From contig CBFHND010000032.1 in the NCBI GenBank assembly GCA_965657085.1, positions 1 to 33,915 on the forward strand: 33,915 nucleotides of DNA, given 5' to 3'. The position numbers and the translations under genes are program-made. Source of the DNA: CBFHND01 sp965657085. Its GTDB lineage: Bacteria > Pseudomonadota > Alphaproteobacteria > Rhodobacterales > Rhodobacteraceae. Positions 1 to 8,396 of the stretch are shown here, one piece after another. The notes beneath the pieces were generated by a model that worked only from the letters and a program-made list of their open reading frames with translations, ran no database searches and was not told where the DNA came from. How positions within the stretch are numbered: position 1 is the first letter of the stretch; every line of letters begins with the position of its first letter.

Positions 1-992
1 CTGAGGTCGTCCTGAAAAACCTGTCCAAGTCCTTTGGCGATGATATTGGCGTCAGCGACATTTCAATGACCATTCCTGACGGAGCGTTCGTGGTGCTTCT
101 GGGTCCCACCGGCGCGGGCAAGACGACCACTTTGCGCCTGATCTCCGGCCTTGAGAAAGCCGACGCGGGCGAGGTCTGGATCGGTGACCGCAACGTCGGC
201 TCTGAAACACCGGCGCAGCGCGATGTGGCCATGGTGTTCCAGCAGTACTCGCTCTACCCGCATCTCACGGTAAAGGAAAACCTGGCCTTCCCTTTGAAGT
301 CCCCGATCCTCAGAACCCCCGCAGACGAGATCGAACGCAAGGTCAACGAAGTGGCGGAGGTCCTGCAGATCAGCCACAAGCTCGACAACAAGGCCACCGC
401 CTTGTCGGGCGGTGAAATGCAGCGGGTTTCCATCGGTCGCGCGCTGGTGCGCGATCCATCGATCTACCTGATGGATGAACCGCTCAGTTCGCTGGATGCC
501 AAGCTCAGAACCGACTTGCGCGTCGAGTTGAAGCGCATTCAGGCCAGCCTTGGCGCGACGCTGCTTTACGTGACCCACGACCAGATCGAAGCGATGACGA
601 TGGCCACGCATGTCGGCGTTCTGAACGAAGGACGGCTGGTGCAATTCGGAACCCCGCGCGAGATCTATGAAAACCCCAATTCGCTTTACGTGGCCAGCCG
701 CCTTGGCCTGCCGCGCATCAACCTGTTGCCTGCCGATCTGTTTGGCGGTGCACCCGCCGGCACCCAGACCTTTGGGCTGCGGCCGGAACACATAACCCAG
801 GGCGAAGGTCAGGATGCCGAGATCACGCGGGTGGAACATCTGGGCGATCAGACGCGGCTGCACCTGATGATGCAGGGGCACGCCATCACGACAATCGCAT
901 CGCCCGGCACATCATACCCGCCGGGCACCCACATAAAAATCGCGCCAAAAGACCCGCTTTGCTTTGACGCCGCTGGAAACCGCATTCGGTGA
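1..992 (+). CDS. Carbohydrate ABC transporter ATP-binding protein (5' partial)
   Basis: This is the ATPase subunit of a MalK/UgpC-type importer for a sugar or polyol; it would power uptake from the cytoplasmic face of the inner membrane. The reading frame is open from base 3, so the true start lies upstream of the window. All nucleotide-binding motifs are present: Walker A GPTGAGKTT, the signature LSGGEMQRV, Walker B IYLMDEPLSSLDAKLR and the H-loop YVTHDQ, followed by a C-terminal TOBE-like regulatory region with the GLRPEH motif. The Walker A has Thr-Gly-Ala where the second ATPase of the window (ugpC) has Ser-Gly-Cys; this variant is common in importers that use two different ATPases, but that is only suggestive. 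The kinase gene follows after 10 bases, so the two are likely co-transcribed. The membrane subunits are not in the window, so the substrate is unknown. Confidence 0.93.
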   Translation, partial: EVVLKNLSKSFGDDIGVSDISMTIPDGAFVVLLGPTGAGKTTTLRLISGLEKADAGEVWIGDRNVGSETPAQRDVAMVFQQYSLYPHLTVKENLAFPLKSPILRTPADEIERKVNEVAEVLQISHKLDNKATALSGGEMQRVSIGRALVRDPSIYLMDEPLSSLDAKLRTDLRVELKRIQASLGATLLYVTHDQIEAMTMATHVGVLNEGRLVQFGTPREIYENPNSLYVASRLGLPRINLLPADLFGGAPAGTQTFGLRPEHITQGEGQDAEITRVEHLGDQTRLHLMMQGHAITTIASPGTSYPPGTHIKIAPKDPLCFDAAGNRIR

Positions 993-1002
993 GGAGACGA
1001 TC

Positions 1003-2622
1003 ATGAACCAATTCATCAACGCCAAAGACAGTCTTGTCACAGACGCCGTGGACGGTCTGCTGGAAACCTCCGGCGGCGCGCTGACACGTCTGGACGGCTA
1101 TCCACATATCAAGGTGGTGTGCCGCGCGGACTGGGACAAATCCAAGGTTGCGCTGATCTCGGGGGGCGGGTCTGGTCACGAACCTGCGCATGCGGGTTTT
1201 GTTGGTGCCGGTATGCTAACGGCGGCGGTTTGCGGCGAAGTCTTTGCGTCGCCGTCCGTTGACGCGGTCCTTGCTGGCATCCTTGCGGTCACCGGCAAAG
1301 CAGGCTGCTTGTTGATCGTGAAGAACTATACCGGCGACCGGCTGAACTTTGGCCTTGCGGCCGAGCGCGCGCGCGCCTTCGGCTTGCAGGTTTCCATGGT
1401 TGTGGTGGATGACGACATCGCCCTGCCCCACCTGCCACAGGCGCGCGGTGTTGCGGGCACGCTCTTTGTGCACAAGGTGTCCGGCGCGTTGGCAGAAAAT
1501 GGCGCGGATCTGGAAACGGTCACGTCGGCGGCACGCGCAACCATTGCCGATATGGTGTCCATCGGAACGTCACTGGACACCTGCACCGTTCCCGGCTCGG
1601 TCAAGGAGGACCGAATTGCCAAAGGCAAGGCAGAACTTGGCCTCGGCATCCATGGTGAAGCAGGGGTTGAACAGGTCGCGTTCAAGGATGCCCGCACCGC
1701 GATGGACCAGGTGCTGGAAAAACTGGCCCCGAACCTCGGCGATGGCCCGCATGTCGCGATCCTGAACAACCTGGGATCCACCACACCGCTCGAAATGAGC
1801 ATCCTGGCACATGAGCTGGCCACGTCGCCCCGCGCCAAGAACATCGAATACATCATTGGCCCCGCCCCCTTGATGACATCGCTGGACATGCACGGGTTCT
1901 CGGTATCGATCCTGCCGGTGACCGCGGACAATCGGGCGCATCTTGGCGCCGACGTTGCACCATCTGCATGGCCCGGTATGAAAGCCATCGTTCCCGCAAC
2001 CGTGCGTCCCCTGCCCGATGGACTGAGCCCGATCAAACCGAACCCCTCGGTCAATGCCCGAACCCGTGAAGTGCTTGAGGACTGCTGCGATCTTCTTCTG
2101 TCGTGCGAAGATGACCTTAACGCGCTCGACGCAAAGTCGGGCGACGGGGATACGGGCTCCACATTGGCCACAGCGGCGCGCGCTTTGAAGCAACGGCTTG
2201 ATGATCTGCCGCTGGCAGACGCAACACAGCTTTTCCGCGCCATCGGCATCGAGTTAAGCCAAACCATGGGTGGCTCTTCGGGGGTTATCCTTGCGATTTT
2301 TTTCGAGGCCTCGGGCGATGCCTGCGCTGGCGGCCTGCCCGTGCCCAAGGCCCTGTTGGCGGGCCTTGATCGCATCAGTCAGGTGGGTGGTGCGCATGAA
2401 GGCGACCGCACGATGATCGACGCGCTTGGACCTGCATTGAAAGCAATGCCTGAGGGCATCGGCAAAGCTGCGGCGGCCGCACGTGCCGGTGCAGATGCAA
2501 CAGCGAAAATGACCCGTGCAAATGCAGGCCGGGCCGCATATGTCCCCAAGGAAAATCTAGTTGGTTTCAACGACCCCGGCGCGGAAGCTGTTGCACGGTT
2601 GTTCGAACAGTTGGCGCGATAG
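1003..2622 (+). CDS. ATP-dependent dihydroxyacetone-family kinase (DhaK-DhaL fusion)
   Basis: Single-chain 539-aa kinase of the DAK family, which phosphorylates dihydroxyacetone or related ketoses such as erythrulose with ATP. The N-terminal DhaK domain (about residues 10-330) has GGGSGHEPAHAG with the conserved His59 and the substrate-binding His217 in IHGEAG, the residue that forms a covalent hemiaminal in characterised members. The C-terminal DhaL domain (about 350-539) has the Mg-ATP motif SGDGDTGS (Asp381, Asp383) and GGSSG. I chose ATG 1003 because GAGGAG sits 7 bases before it and a TTG at 964 would overlap the upstream ATPase. ATP rather than PTS use is inferred from the fused architecture. 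The neighbours (ABC ATPase, LacI regulator, isomerase, dehydrogenase) suggest the substrate comes from an imported sugar or polyol; dihydroxyacetone or erythrulose are the main candidates, and sequence alone does not decide. Confidence 0.93.
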   Translation: MNQFINAKDSLVTDAVDGLLETSGGALTRLDGYPHIKVVCRADWDKSKVALISGGGSGHEPAHAGFVGAGMLTAAVCGEVFASPSVDAVLAGILAVTGKAGCLLIVKNYTGDRLNFGLAAERARAFGLQVSMVVVDDDIALPHLPQARGVAGTLFVHKVSGALAENGADLETVTSAARATIADMVSIGTSLDTCTVPGSVKEDRIAKGKAELGLGIHGEAGVEQVAFKDARTAMDQVLEKLAPNLGDGPHVAILNNLGSTTPLEMSILAHELATSPRAKNIEYIIGPAPLMTSLDMHGFSVSILPVTADNRAHLGADVAPSAWPGMKAIVPATVRPLPDGLSPIKPNPSVNARTREVLEDCCDLLLSCEDDLNALDAKSGDGDTGSTLATAARALKQRLDDLPLADATQLFRAIGIELSQTMGGSSGVILAIFFEASGDACAGGLPVPKALLAGLDRISQVGGAHEGDRTMIDALGPALKAMPEGIGKAAAAARAGADATAKMTRANAGRAAYVPKENLVGFNDPGAEAVARLFEQLAR

Positions 2623-2636
2623 GCGATGATCCCCAG

Positions 2637-3695
2637 ATGAGCACAGACGAGCGATCCCCCCCCAAACCAACGTCGCAAGACGTCGCCCGCGAAGCGCGGG
2701 TCAGTTTGGCGACGGTCGACCGTGTGCTCAACAAGCGCGAAGGGGTGCGCAAGGCAACGGTGGACCGGGTCAACACCGCCATTCAAAAGCTGGGATATGT
2801 GCGCGATCTGTCCGCCGCCAATCTTGCGCGGCAACGCACCTACCGGTTCGTCTTCGTGCTGCCGGATGGCAAGGGGCAGTTCCTGACGGGGCTGCGCCAC
2901 TCCATCTCCGAGGCGGTCAAGAACGCGCTTTATGATCGCATTTCGGCCCGCACGATCCTCATCTCAAGCCGCAACCACACGGCCCTCGCGCAGGAATTGA
3001 TGGCGCTCGACCCGGATGAAATTGACGGTCTGGCCATCATGGCGCACGAGACCCCGATCGTGCGCGACACGATCGCGCGATTGAAAAAAAATGGCGTTGC
3101 CGTTGTGTCCTTGGTTGCCGACCAACCGAACTCTGAACGGGATCATTTCGTCGGTTTCGACAACGTCTCTGCCGGTCGGACCGCAGGCACACTTCTGGGC
3201 CGCTTTGTCGGGGACCGCGTTGGTAAGGTCGCGGTTGTCGTGACCTCCATGCACGCGCGCGACATGCTGGAGCGGCGATTGGGCTTTGACACGGTGATGA
3301 CGGAGCAGTTTCCGAACCTGACGCCGCTCCCGAGTATCGAGGCCTATGATGACGCAGAAGTGGCCCACGCGCTGACCCGCCGGTGCCTGCAGGAAAACGA
3401 CGATGTCGTCGCGATCTATTCCGTTGGCGCAAGTGTGCGCGGCATTGCCGATGCGCTGGCCGAACATGACGCGGCAGAGCGCCTTGTGTGTATCGACCAC
3501 GAGTTGACCGACAATTCACGGGACCTGTTGGAAGCCGGCGTGCTGGACGCCGTAATCAATCAAAACACCGGCCATCTGGCCCGCAGCGCCCTGCGCGTCA
3601 TGCGCGCAAAATGCGACGAGGCGCCGGTACTGGCATCCCAGGAACACATCCGCATCGAAGTCTTAATCCGGGAGAACCTGCCACCACGGGTTTGA
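2637..3695 (+). CDS. LacI-family transcriptional regulator
   Basis: A 352-aa DNA-binding regulator. Residues about 10-60 form the LacI helix-turn-helix and hinge (TSQDVAREARVSLATVDRVL, then a hinge ending SAANLAR), and residues about 65-345 form a periplasmic-binding-protein-like sensor domain with the usual GFDNVSAGRTAG segment. Such proteins normally repress a nearby sugar operon until a sugar or sugar phosphate binds. It begins 14 bases after the kinase stop and reads in the same direction, so it probably sits inside the operon it controls, together with the isomerase and dehydrogenase that follow. The Shine-Dalgarno sequence is weak; an ATG at 2626 is followed by a stop after four codons and is not used. 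The effector and operator cannot be named from the sequence. Confidence 0.93.
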   Translation: MSTDERSPPKPTSQDVAREARVSLATVDRVLNKREGVRKATVDRVNTAIQKLGYVRDLSAANLARQRTYRFVFVLPDGKGQFLTGLRHSISEAVKNALYDRISARTILISSRNHTALAQELMALDPDEIDGLAIMAHETPIVRDTIARLKKNGVAVVSLVADQPNSERDHFVGFDNVSAGRTAGTLLGRFVGDRVGKVAVVVTSMHARDMLERRLGFDTVMTEQFPNLTPLPSIEAYDDAEVAHALTRRCLQENDDVVAIYSVGASVRGIADALAEHDAAERLVCIDHELTDNSRDLLEAGVLDAVINQNTGHLARSALRVMRAKCDEAPVLASQEHIRIEVLIRENLPPRV

Positions 3696-3725
3696 CCCAC
3701 GTATCTCAACCATTGGAGGGACAAC

Positions 3726-4781
3726 ATGAAAACGATCAAAGGCCCAGCGCTCTTTCTGGCACAATTCGCCGGGGACGACGCGCCGTTCAACTCATGGGAT
3801 GCCATAACCAAATGGGCCGCCGATTGCGGCTACAAGGGCGTGCAGGTGCCCAGTTGGGATGCCCGGTTGTTCGACCTCGCCAAAGCTGCGGAAAGCAAGG
3901 ACTACTGCGATGAATTCAAGGGACAGGCCGCCCAGAACGGTGTTGAGGTAACAGAGCTTTCAACCCATCTTCAAGGTCAGTTGGTTGCGGTGCATCCGGC
4001 CTATGACACGGCCTTTGACGGGTTTGCGGACCCGTCCGTTCACGGCAACCCAAAGGCCCGTCAGGAATGGGCCGTGGATCAGGTGATGAAGGCCATCTCC
4101 GCCTCTGCCAACATGGGGATCAAGAACCACGTGTCCTTCTCCGGTGCGCTGGCGTGGCCCTATGTCTATCCGTGGCCCCAGCGTCCCGCCGGGCTTATCG
4201 AGACGGCCTTTGACGAATTGGCAAATCGCTGGCGTCCGATCCTTGATCATGCCGAGGACAATGACGTCAACATCTGCTACGAAATCCACCCCGGCGAGGA
4301 CCTGCATGATGGCGTGACCTTCGAGATGTTTCTTGAACGTGTCGACAACCATGCGCGCTGCAACATGCTCTACGACCCATCGCACTATGTGCTGCAATGC
4401 CTCGATTACCTCGACAACATCGACATCTACAAGGACCGGATCAAGATGTTCCACGTCAAGGATGCCGAGTTCAATCCGACAGGCCGCCAAGGCGTCTATT
4501 CAGGCTATCAGCCATGGGTCGACAGGGCCGGACGCTTCCGGTCGCTCGGCGACGGGCAGGTCGATTTCGCGGCAGTCTTTTCAAAGATGGCGGCCAATGA
4601 CTTTGACGGCTGGGCCGTGGTGGAATGGGAATGCTGCCTCAAACACCCAGAGGACGGCGCCCGCGAAGGCGCGCAATTCGTGAGCGACCATATCATCCGC
4701 GTGACCGAACGGGCCTTTGATGATTTCGCCGATGGCGGCACCGACGACGCCGCAAACCGCAAGATGCTGGGGATTTCATAG
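3726..4781 (+). CDS. Sugar phosphate isomerase/epimerase family protein (TIM barrel)
   Basis: A 351-aa member of the xylose-isomerase-like TIM-barrel superfamily, whose members epimerise, isomerise or otherwise rearrange sugars with a divalent metal. Likely metal ligands are visible in order: Glu in CYEIHPGE, Asp in LYDPSHY, His in KMFHVKDAE and Glu in VVEWECC. It is longer than the common 270-300-aa members, with an extra C-terminal tail. GGAGG lies 7 bases before the ATG. The stop codon is immediately followed by the start of the dehydrogenase, a zero-base junction that implies coupled translation. Pairs of this enzyme type with a Gfo/Idh/MocA dehydrogenase are typical of pathways that pass through a keto-sugar, so an isomerase or lyase acting on an oxidised sugar is plausible; the exact reaction is not deducible. 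Confidence 0.9.
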   Translation: MKTIKGPALFLAQFAGDDAPFNSWDAITKWAADCGYKGVQVPSWDARLFDLAKAAESKDYCDEFKGQAAQNGVEVTELSTHLQGQLVAVHPAYDTAFDGFADPSVHGNPKARQEWAVDQVMKAISASANMGIKNHVSFSGALAWPYVYPWPQRPAGLIETAFDELANRWRPILDHAEDNDVNICYEIHPGEDLHDGVTFEMFLERVDNHARCNMLYDPSHYVLQCLDYLDNIDIYKDRIKMFHVKDAEFNPTGRQGVYSGYQPWVDRAGRFRSLGDGQVDFAAVFSKMAANDFDGWAVVEWECCLKHPEDGAREGAQFVSDHIIRVTERAFDDFADGGTDDAANRKMLGIS

Positions 4782-5906
4782 ATGGCACGGATCAGACTTG
4801 GTATGGTTGGCGGCGGCAATGACGCCTTTATCGGCGGTGTCCACCGCATCGCATCGCGCATTGATGACCGCTACGAGCTTGTGGCGGGCGCGCTGTCCTC
4901 CACCCCCGAAAAGGCGCAGGCGTCAGGCGAAGCATTGGGATTGCCGCGCATCTATGATGACTTCAAGGCCATGGCCATACGCGAGGCCCGGCTGAAGAAC
5001 GGGATCGAGGCAGTGTCCATCGTCACACCAAACCACGTGCATTATGCTGCTGCGCGGGAATTCCTGAAACGCGGTATCCACGTGATCTGTGACAAGCCAC
5101 TGACCTCCACCTTGGCCGAGGCCAAAAAGCTTGTGAAAGAGGCGGAACGCTCGGATGCCCTGTTCATCCTGACGCACAATTACACGGGCTACCCGATGGT
5201 GCGCCAGGCACGCGAAATGGTGGCGGCGGGAGAGATCGGCAAAATCCGTGTGGTTCAAGTGGAATACCCCCAGGACTGGTTGACCCGGGAAGAGACATTC
5301 AAGCAAGCAGAGTGGCGCACGGATCCGTTGCGGTCCGGCGCGGGTGGGTCCACCGGCGACATCGGAACACATGCGCACAACCTGGCCCGTTTCATCACAG
5401 GTCTGGAAGTCGAAAGCCTTGCGGCTGATCTCGATGCCTTTGTCCCCGGCAGACAGGTCGATGACAACGGGCATGTCATGCTACGCTTCAAGGGCGGCGC
5501 GAAGGGCATGTTGTGGTGTTCGCAAGTGGCCCCCGGTAATGAAAATGCCCTGCGCATAAGGGTTTATGGCGAAAAAGGCGGCCTGAGCTGGGCACAGGAA
5601 GACCCGAACTATCTTTGGCATACCCCCTTCGGTGAACCCAAACGCCTGATCACCCGCAACGGGGCGCAGGCAGGTGAAGCCGCAGCCCGGATGAGCCGTA
5701 TTCCCCCCGGCCACCCAGAAGGGTATCTGGAGGCCTTCGCCAACATTTACAGCGAAGCCGCCCATGCAATTGATGCCCATCGCGCCGGGACCAAGGTTCC
5801 CAGTGAAGTGGTGTTCCCGAGGATCACGGACGGCTTGCGCGGGGTGGAGTTCGTTGATGCCTGCGTCCGCTCGTCGTCCCGAAATGCAGCATGGGTCAGA
5901 CTTTGA
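4782..5906 (+). CDS. Gfo/Idh/MocA-family NAD(P)-dependent oxidoreductase
   Basis: A 374-aa sugar or cyclitol dehydrogenase. The N-terminal Rossmann fold starts with LGMVGGGNDAFIGGVHR, and the family signature is seen in VTPNHVHYAA and VICDKPLTST, where the Lys of DKP is the conserved catalytic lysine. The C-terminal alpha/beta domain carries GGSTGDIGTHAHNLARF, which contains the Asp and His expected in the active site. The length is normal. The gene begins on the base after the isomerase stop. Family members oxidise a sugar hydroxyl, often at C1 or C3, or reduce the matching ketone. Combined with the adjacent isomerase, DAK-type kinase and ABC ATPase, it most likely handles the imported carbohydrate or an oxidised form of it. 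The substrate is not known; inositol dehydrogenase is a related alternative but the usual inositol neighbours are absent. Confidence 0.9.
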   Translation: MARIRLGMVGGGNDAFIGGVHRIASRIDDRYELVAGALSSTPEKAQASGEALGLPRIYDDFKAMAIREARLKNGIEAVSIVTPNHVHYAAAREFLKRGIHVICDKPLTSTLAEAKKLVKEAERSDALFILTHNYTGYPMVRQAREMVAAGEIGKIRVVQVEYPQDWLTREETFKQAEWRTDPLRSGAGGSTGDIGTHAHNLARFITGLEVESLAADLDAFVPGRQVDDNGHVMLRFKGGAKGMLWCSQVAPGNENALRIRVYGEKGGLSWAQEDPNYLWHTPFGEPKRLITRNGAQAGEAAARMSRIPPGHPEGYLEAFANIYSEAAHAIDAHRAGTKVPSEVVFPRITDGLRGVEFVDACVRSSSRNAAWVRL

Positions 5907-6152
5907 AAGTGATCAGTCGCGTGCCTGTCGCCGACCGTGGTCGCGCACCGAGGCCCTTGTTTGGCCGGTATTGGCTCTGCACAAAGCTCAGGGCCAATCC
6001 CCTGAGTGCTGAAACCTTTTGACCTCCGGGGCGTTGCGCTACCTTCTTGATATCTCTCAGATCGGCTGTATCGTCTTTGTATCGACCAATTTGCGCACAT
6101 TCTACTTTTCAGCGCTTGAGAAAAAGCACCTTTGAGGTGCAAGGGAGGACTA
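5907..6152 (+). promoter_or_regulatory. Leader/promoter interval before ugpB
   Basis: This 246-base gap separates the dehydrogenase from the ugp operon. It holds three structures. A hairpin at 5970-5998 has arms ATTGGC/GCCAAT extended by CTG/CAG, but no T run follows, so termination is doubtful. An 11-base-spaced direct repeat TGTATCG lies at 6067-6073 and 6078-6084. A short perfect hairpin GCACCT-TTG-AGGTGC at 6126-6140 ends just before the Shine-Dalgarno GGGAGGA of ugpB. A GC-centred imperfect dyad around AGCGCT (6111-6116) could be a LacI-type operator. No gene is visible here. Confidence 0.45.
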
Positions 6153-7463
6153 ATGCAAAAAACAATTCTCGGCGTTCTCGCCGCATCCACACTGCTGTCG
6201 CCAGTCGCGGCCACTGCACAAACCGAAGTCCAATTCTGGCATGCCTTCACCGGCCGGCTGGGAGAGCTGGTCGCCGCACAAGTAGACCAGTTCAACGCCA
6301 GCCAAAGCGACTATGTCGTGGTGCAAAGCCACAAAGGCAACTACTCTGAAACACTCAACTCGGGCATCGCCGCATTCCGGGCCGGTGAACAACCCCATAT
6401 CCTGATGGTGTTCGAGGTCGGCACCGCGACAATGATGTCGGCGAAAGGTGCCACCAGACCTGTTTATGAGGTCATGGCCCAAAGCGGTGCCACGTTTGAC
6501 CCCGATGCCTATATCGGTTCGGTCAAAGGGTACTACACCACAACCGAGGGCGAGATGCTGTCACTGCCCTTCAACTCGTCGACGCCCGTTTTGTGGGTGA
6601 ACCGTGACGCATTCGAAGCGGCTGGCGTCGACCCTGACACTGATCTGTCCACATGGCAGAATGTCGGCGAAACCCTCGACGCGCTGAAAGCCGGAGGATC
6701 GGATTGCCCATTGGTCACGGCGTGGCAAAGCTGGATTCACCTCGAAAATTTCTCGGCCTATCATGACGTGCCATTTGCAAGCCAGGACAATGGCTTTGCC
6801 GGTCTGGACACAGAGCTGATGCTGAACGGTGAAGCACAGGTCGCGCATCTGAGTGCCATGGGCGAATGGGCAAAAGATGGCAAATTCATCTATACCGGTC
6901 GCCGCAACGAAGGTGGTGCGAATTTCCGGTCCGGTGAATGTGCTTTGTTCACCGAAAGCTCGGCCGGGTATGCCGGTATCAAGGCAGAGGCAGAGTTTGA
7001 TTTTGATGTGCGCCCACTGCCCTATTGGGAAGGCGTCGGCCAATCGCCCCAGAACACCATCATCGGCGGTGCATCGCTTTGGGTCATGGAAGGCCATGAA
7101 GATGCGGAATACGCCGGTGTCGGTGAATTCCTCGCCTACCTTTCGTCCAGCGACGTACAGGCGCAATGGCACCAGGACACAGGATATCTTCCGATCACGG
7201 TCGCGGCCGGTGAAGCAACACGTGCGGCCGGGTTCTACGACGAGAACCCCGGCACGGATATTGCCGTTATCCAGATGACAGCGAAGCAGCCGACAGCGAA
7301 TTCGAAGGGTTTGCGGTTGGGGTCTTTCGACCAGATCCGCGGAATCATCGATGAAGAGCTTGAAGCGATCTGGTCCGGTGACAAGACCGCTCAGGAAGCG
7401 ATGGACAGCGCAAAAGAACGCGGCGACGCGCTGCTGCGTCGGTTCGAATCCGCAAGCCGTTAA
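6153..7463 (+). CDS. ugpB: sn-Glycerol-3-phosphate ABC transporter, substrate-binding protein
   Basis: A 436-aa periplasmic binding protein that captures sn-glycerol 3-phosphate, and in characterised systems also glycerophosphodiesters, for the UgpAEC importer. The signal peptide is clear: MQKTILGV, a hydrophobic core, and cleavage probably after ATAQ or nearby. The mature protein begins with the UgpB-like EVQFWHAFTGRLGELV, followed by KGNYSETLNSGIAAFRAG and EVGTATMM, which closely resemble the E. coli UgpB N-terminal region as I recall it. ATG 6153 is preferred over the TTG at 6132 because AGGGAGGA precedes it by 4 bases and the signal peptide starts there. It is first in ugpB-A-E-C, and a strong hairpin follows its stop. 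Ugp operons are commonly phosphate-starvation genes; only a degenerate Pho-like repeat is present upstream. Confidence 0.92.
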   Translation: MQKTILGVLAASTLLSPVAATAQTEVQFWHAFTGRLGELVAAQVDQFNASQSDYVVVQSHKGNYSETLNSGIAAFRAGEQPHILMVFEVGTATMMSAKGATRPVYEVMAQSGATFDPDAYIGSVKGYYTTTEGEMLSLPFNSSTPVLWVNRDAFEAAGVDPDTDLSTWQNVGETLDALKAGGSDCPLVTAWQSWIHLENFSAYHDVPFASQDNGFAGLDTELMLNGEAQVAHLSAMGEWAKDGKFIYTGRRNEGGANFRSGECALFTESSAGYAGIKAEAEFDFDVRPLPYWEGVGQSPQNTIIGGASLWVMEGHEDAEYAGVGEFLAYLSSSDVQAQWHQDTGYLPITVAAGEATRAAGFYDENPGTDIAVIQMTAKQPTANSKGLRLGSFDQIRGIIDEELEAIWSGDKTAQEAMDSAKERGDALLRRFESASR

Positions 7464-7470
7464 TCTACCA

Positions 7471-7500
7471 GATCAGGCGGGCCAAATGGCCCGCCTGATC
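7471..7500 (+). terminator. Perfect intercistronic hairpin between ugpB and ugpA
   Basis: The 13-base arms GATCAGGCGGGCC (7471-7483) and GGCCCGCCTGATC (7488-7500) are perfectly complementary around an AAAT loop. There is no T run after it, so it is more likely an mRNA-stabilising or partially attenuating structure than a full terminator. Such hairpins after the binding-protein gene commonly raise its level relative to the membrane subunits. Confidence 0.7.
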
Positions 7501-7514
7501 GACTGTGGGGGTCT

Positions 7515-8396
7515 ATGGAAAAACGGGTCAAGTTTCGCGGCTGGCTAATCCCGATACTGCTGATTGCACCGCAGGTCGTGATCTCGGCTGTCTTCTTTTT
7601 CTATCCAGCCGGCCAGGCGATCTGGCAATCTCTTTTCATTCCGGACCCCTTCGGCCTTTCCATGAAATATGTGGGTCTTGGAAACTTTGAATTCCTCTTG
7701 TCGGACCCATTCTACCGCGCATCCTTTGTGACCACGGCGATCTTTTCGATCCTCGTTACGCTGTGCTCAATGATACCGGCCCTCTTTCTGGCAGTCATTG
7801 CAGATCGCTTGATCAAGGGATCGGGCGTGTACCGGACCTTGCTGATCTGGCCTTATGCGGTGGCGCCTGCCGTTGCGGGTGTGCTGTGGCTGTTCATGTT
7901 CAACACCCGTGTCGGCGTGGTGTCGTGGTATCTTGGCCAGCTGGGATACGACTGGAACCACGTGCTGAACGGAGGCGAGGCAATGGGCCTCGTGGTCGTT
8001 GCCTCTGCTTGGGGCCGGATCAGCTACAATTTCCTCTTCTTCTTCGCGGCGCTTCAAGCGGTGCCAAAATCGGTGATCGAGGCCGCAGCCATTGACGGCG
8101 CACATTTCTGGCGGCGTTTCTGGACCATCGTGCTGCCGCTCCTGTCACCCACAACCTTCTTTTTGCTCGTGGTCAACATCGTCTATTCCTTCTTTGAAAC
8201 CTTTGGTGTGATCCACACGATCACCGCCGGGGGGCCGCAACAGACCACGACCATTCTGGTGTACAAGGTTTATTCGGACGGGTTCGTCAGCCAGGACCTT
8301 GGGTCATCCGCCGCGCAGTCCGTTATCCTGTTGATCGTGGTGGGTCTGCTGACTGTCCTGCAGTTCAAATTCATTGAAAAGCGGGTGCATTACTGA
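7515..8396 (+). CDS. ugpA: sn-Glycerol-3-phosphate ABC transporter permease
   Basis: A 293-aa inner-membrane permease of the MalF/UgpA type. Six hydrophobic segments are visible, beginning with the N-terminal helix after MEKRVKFRGW, and the EAA loop that docks on the ATPase reads VIEAAAIDGAHFWRRFWTI near residue 190. It forms the translocation channel with UgpE. The next gene starts within its stop codon (TGATG, sharing one base), so translation of the two permeases is coupled. The start ATG lies 51 bases after ugpB, beyond the hairpin at 7471-7500. Assignment to glycerol 3-phosphate rests on the adjacent UgpB-like binding protein as well as the gene order. Confidence 0.92.
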   Translation: MEKRVKFRGWLIPILLIAPQVVISAVFFFYPAGQAIWQSLFIPDPFGLSMKYVGLGNFEFLLSDPFYRASFVTTAIFSILVTLCSMIPALFLAVIADRLIKGSGVYRTLLIWPYAVAPAVAGVLWLFMFNTRVGVVSWYLGQLGYDWNHVLNGGEAMGLVVVASAWGRISYNFLFFFAALQAVPKSVIEAAAIDGAHFWRRFWTIVLPLLSPTTFFLLVVNIVYSFFETFGVIHTITAGGPQQTTTILVYKVYSDGFVSQDLGSSAAQSVILLIVVGLLTVLQFKFIEKRVHY

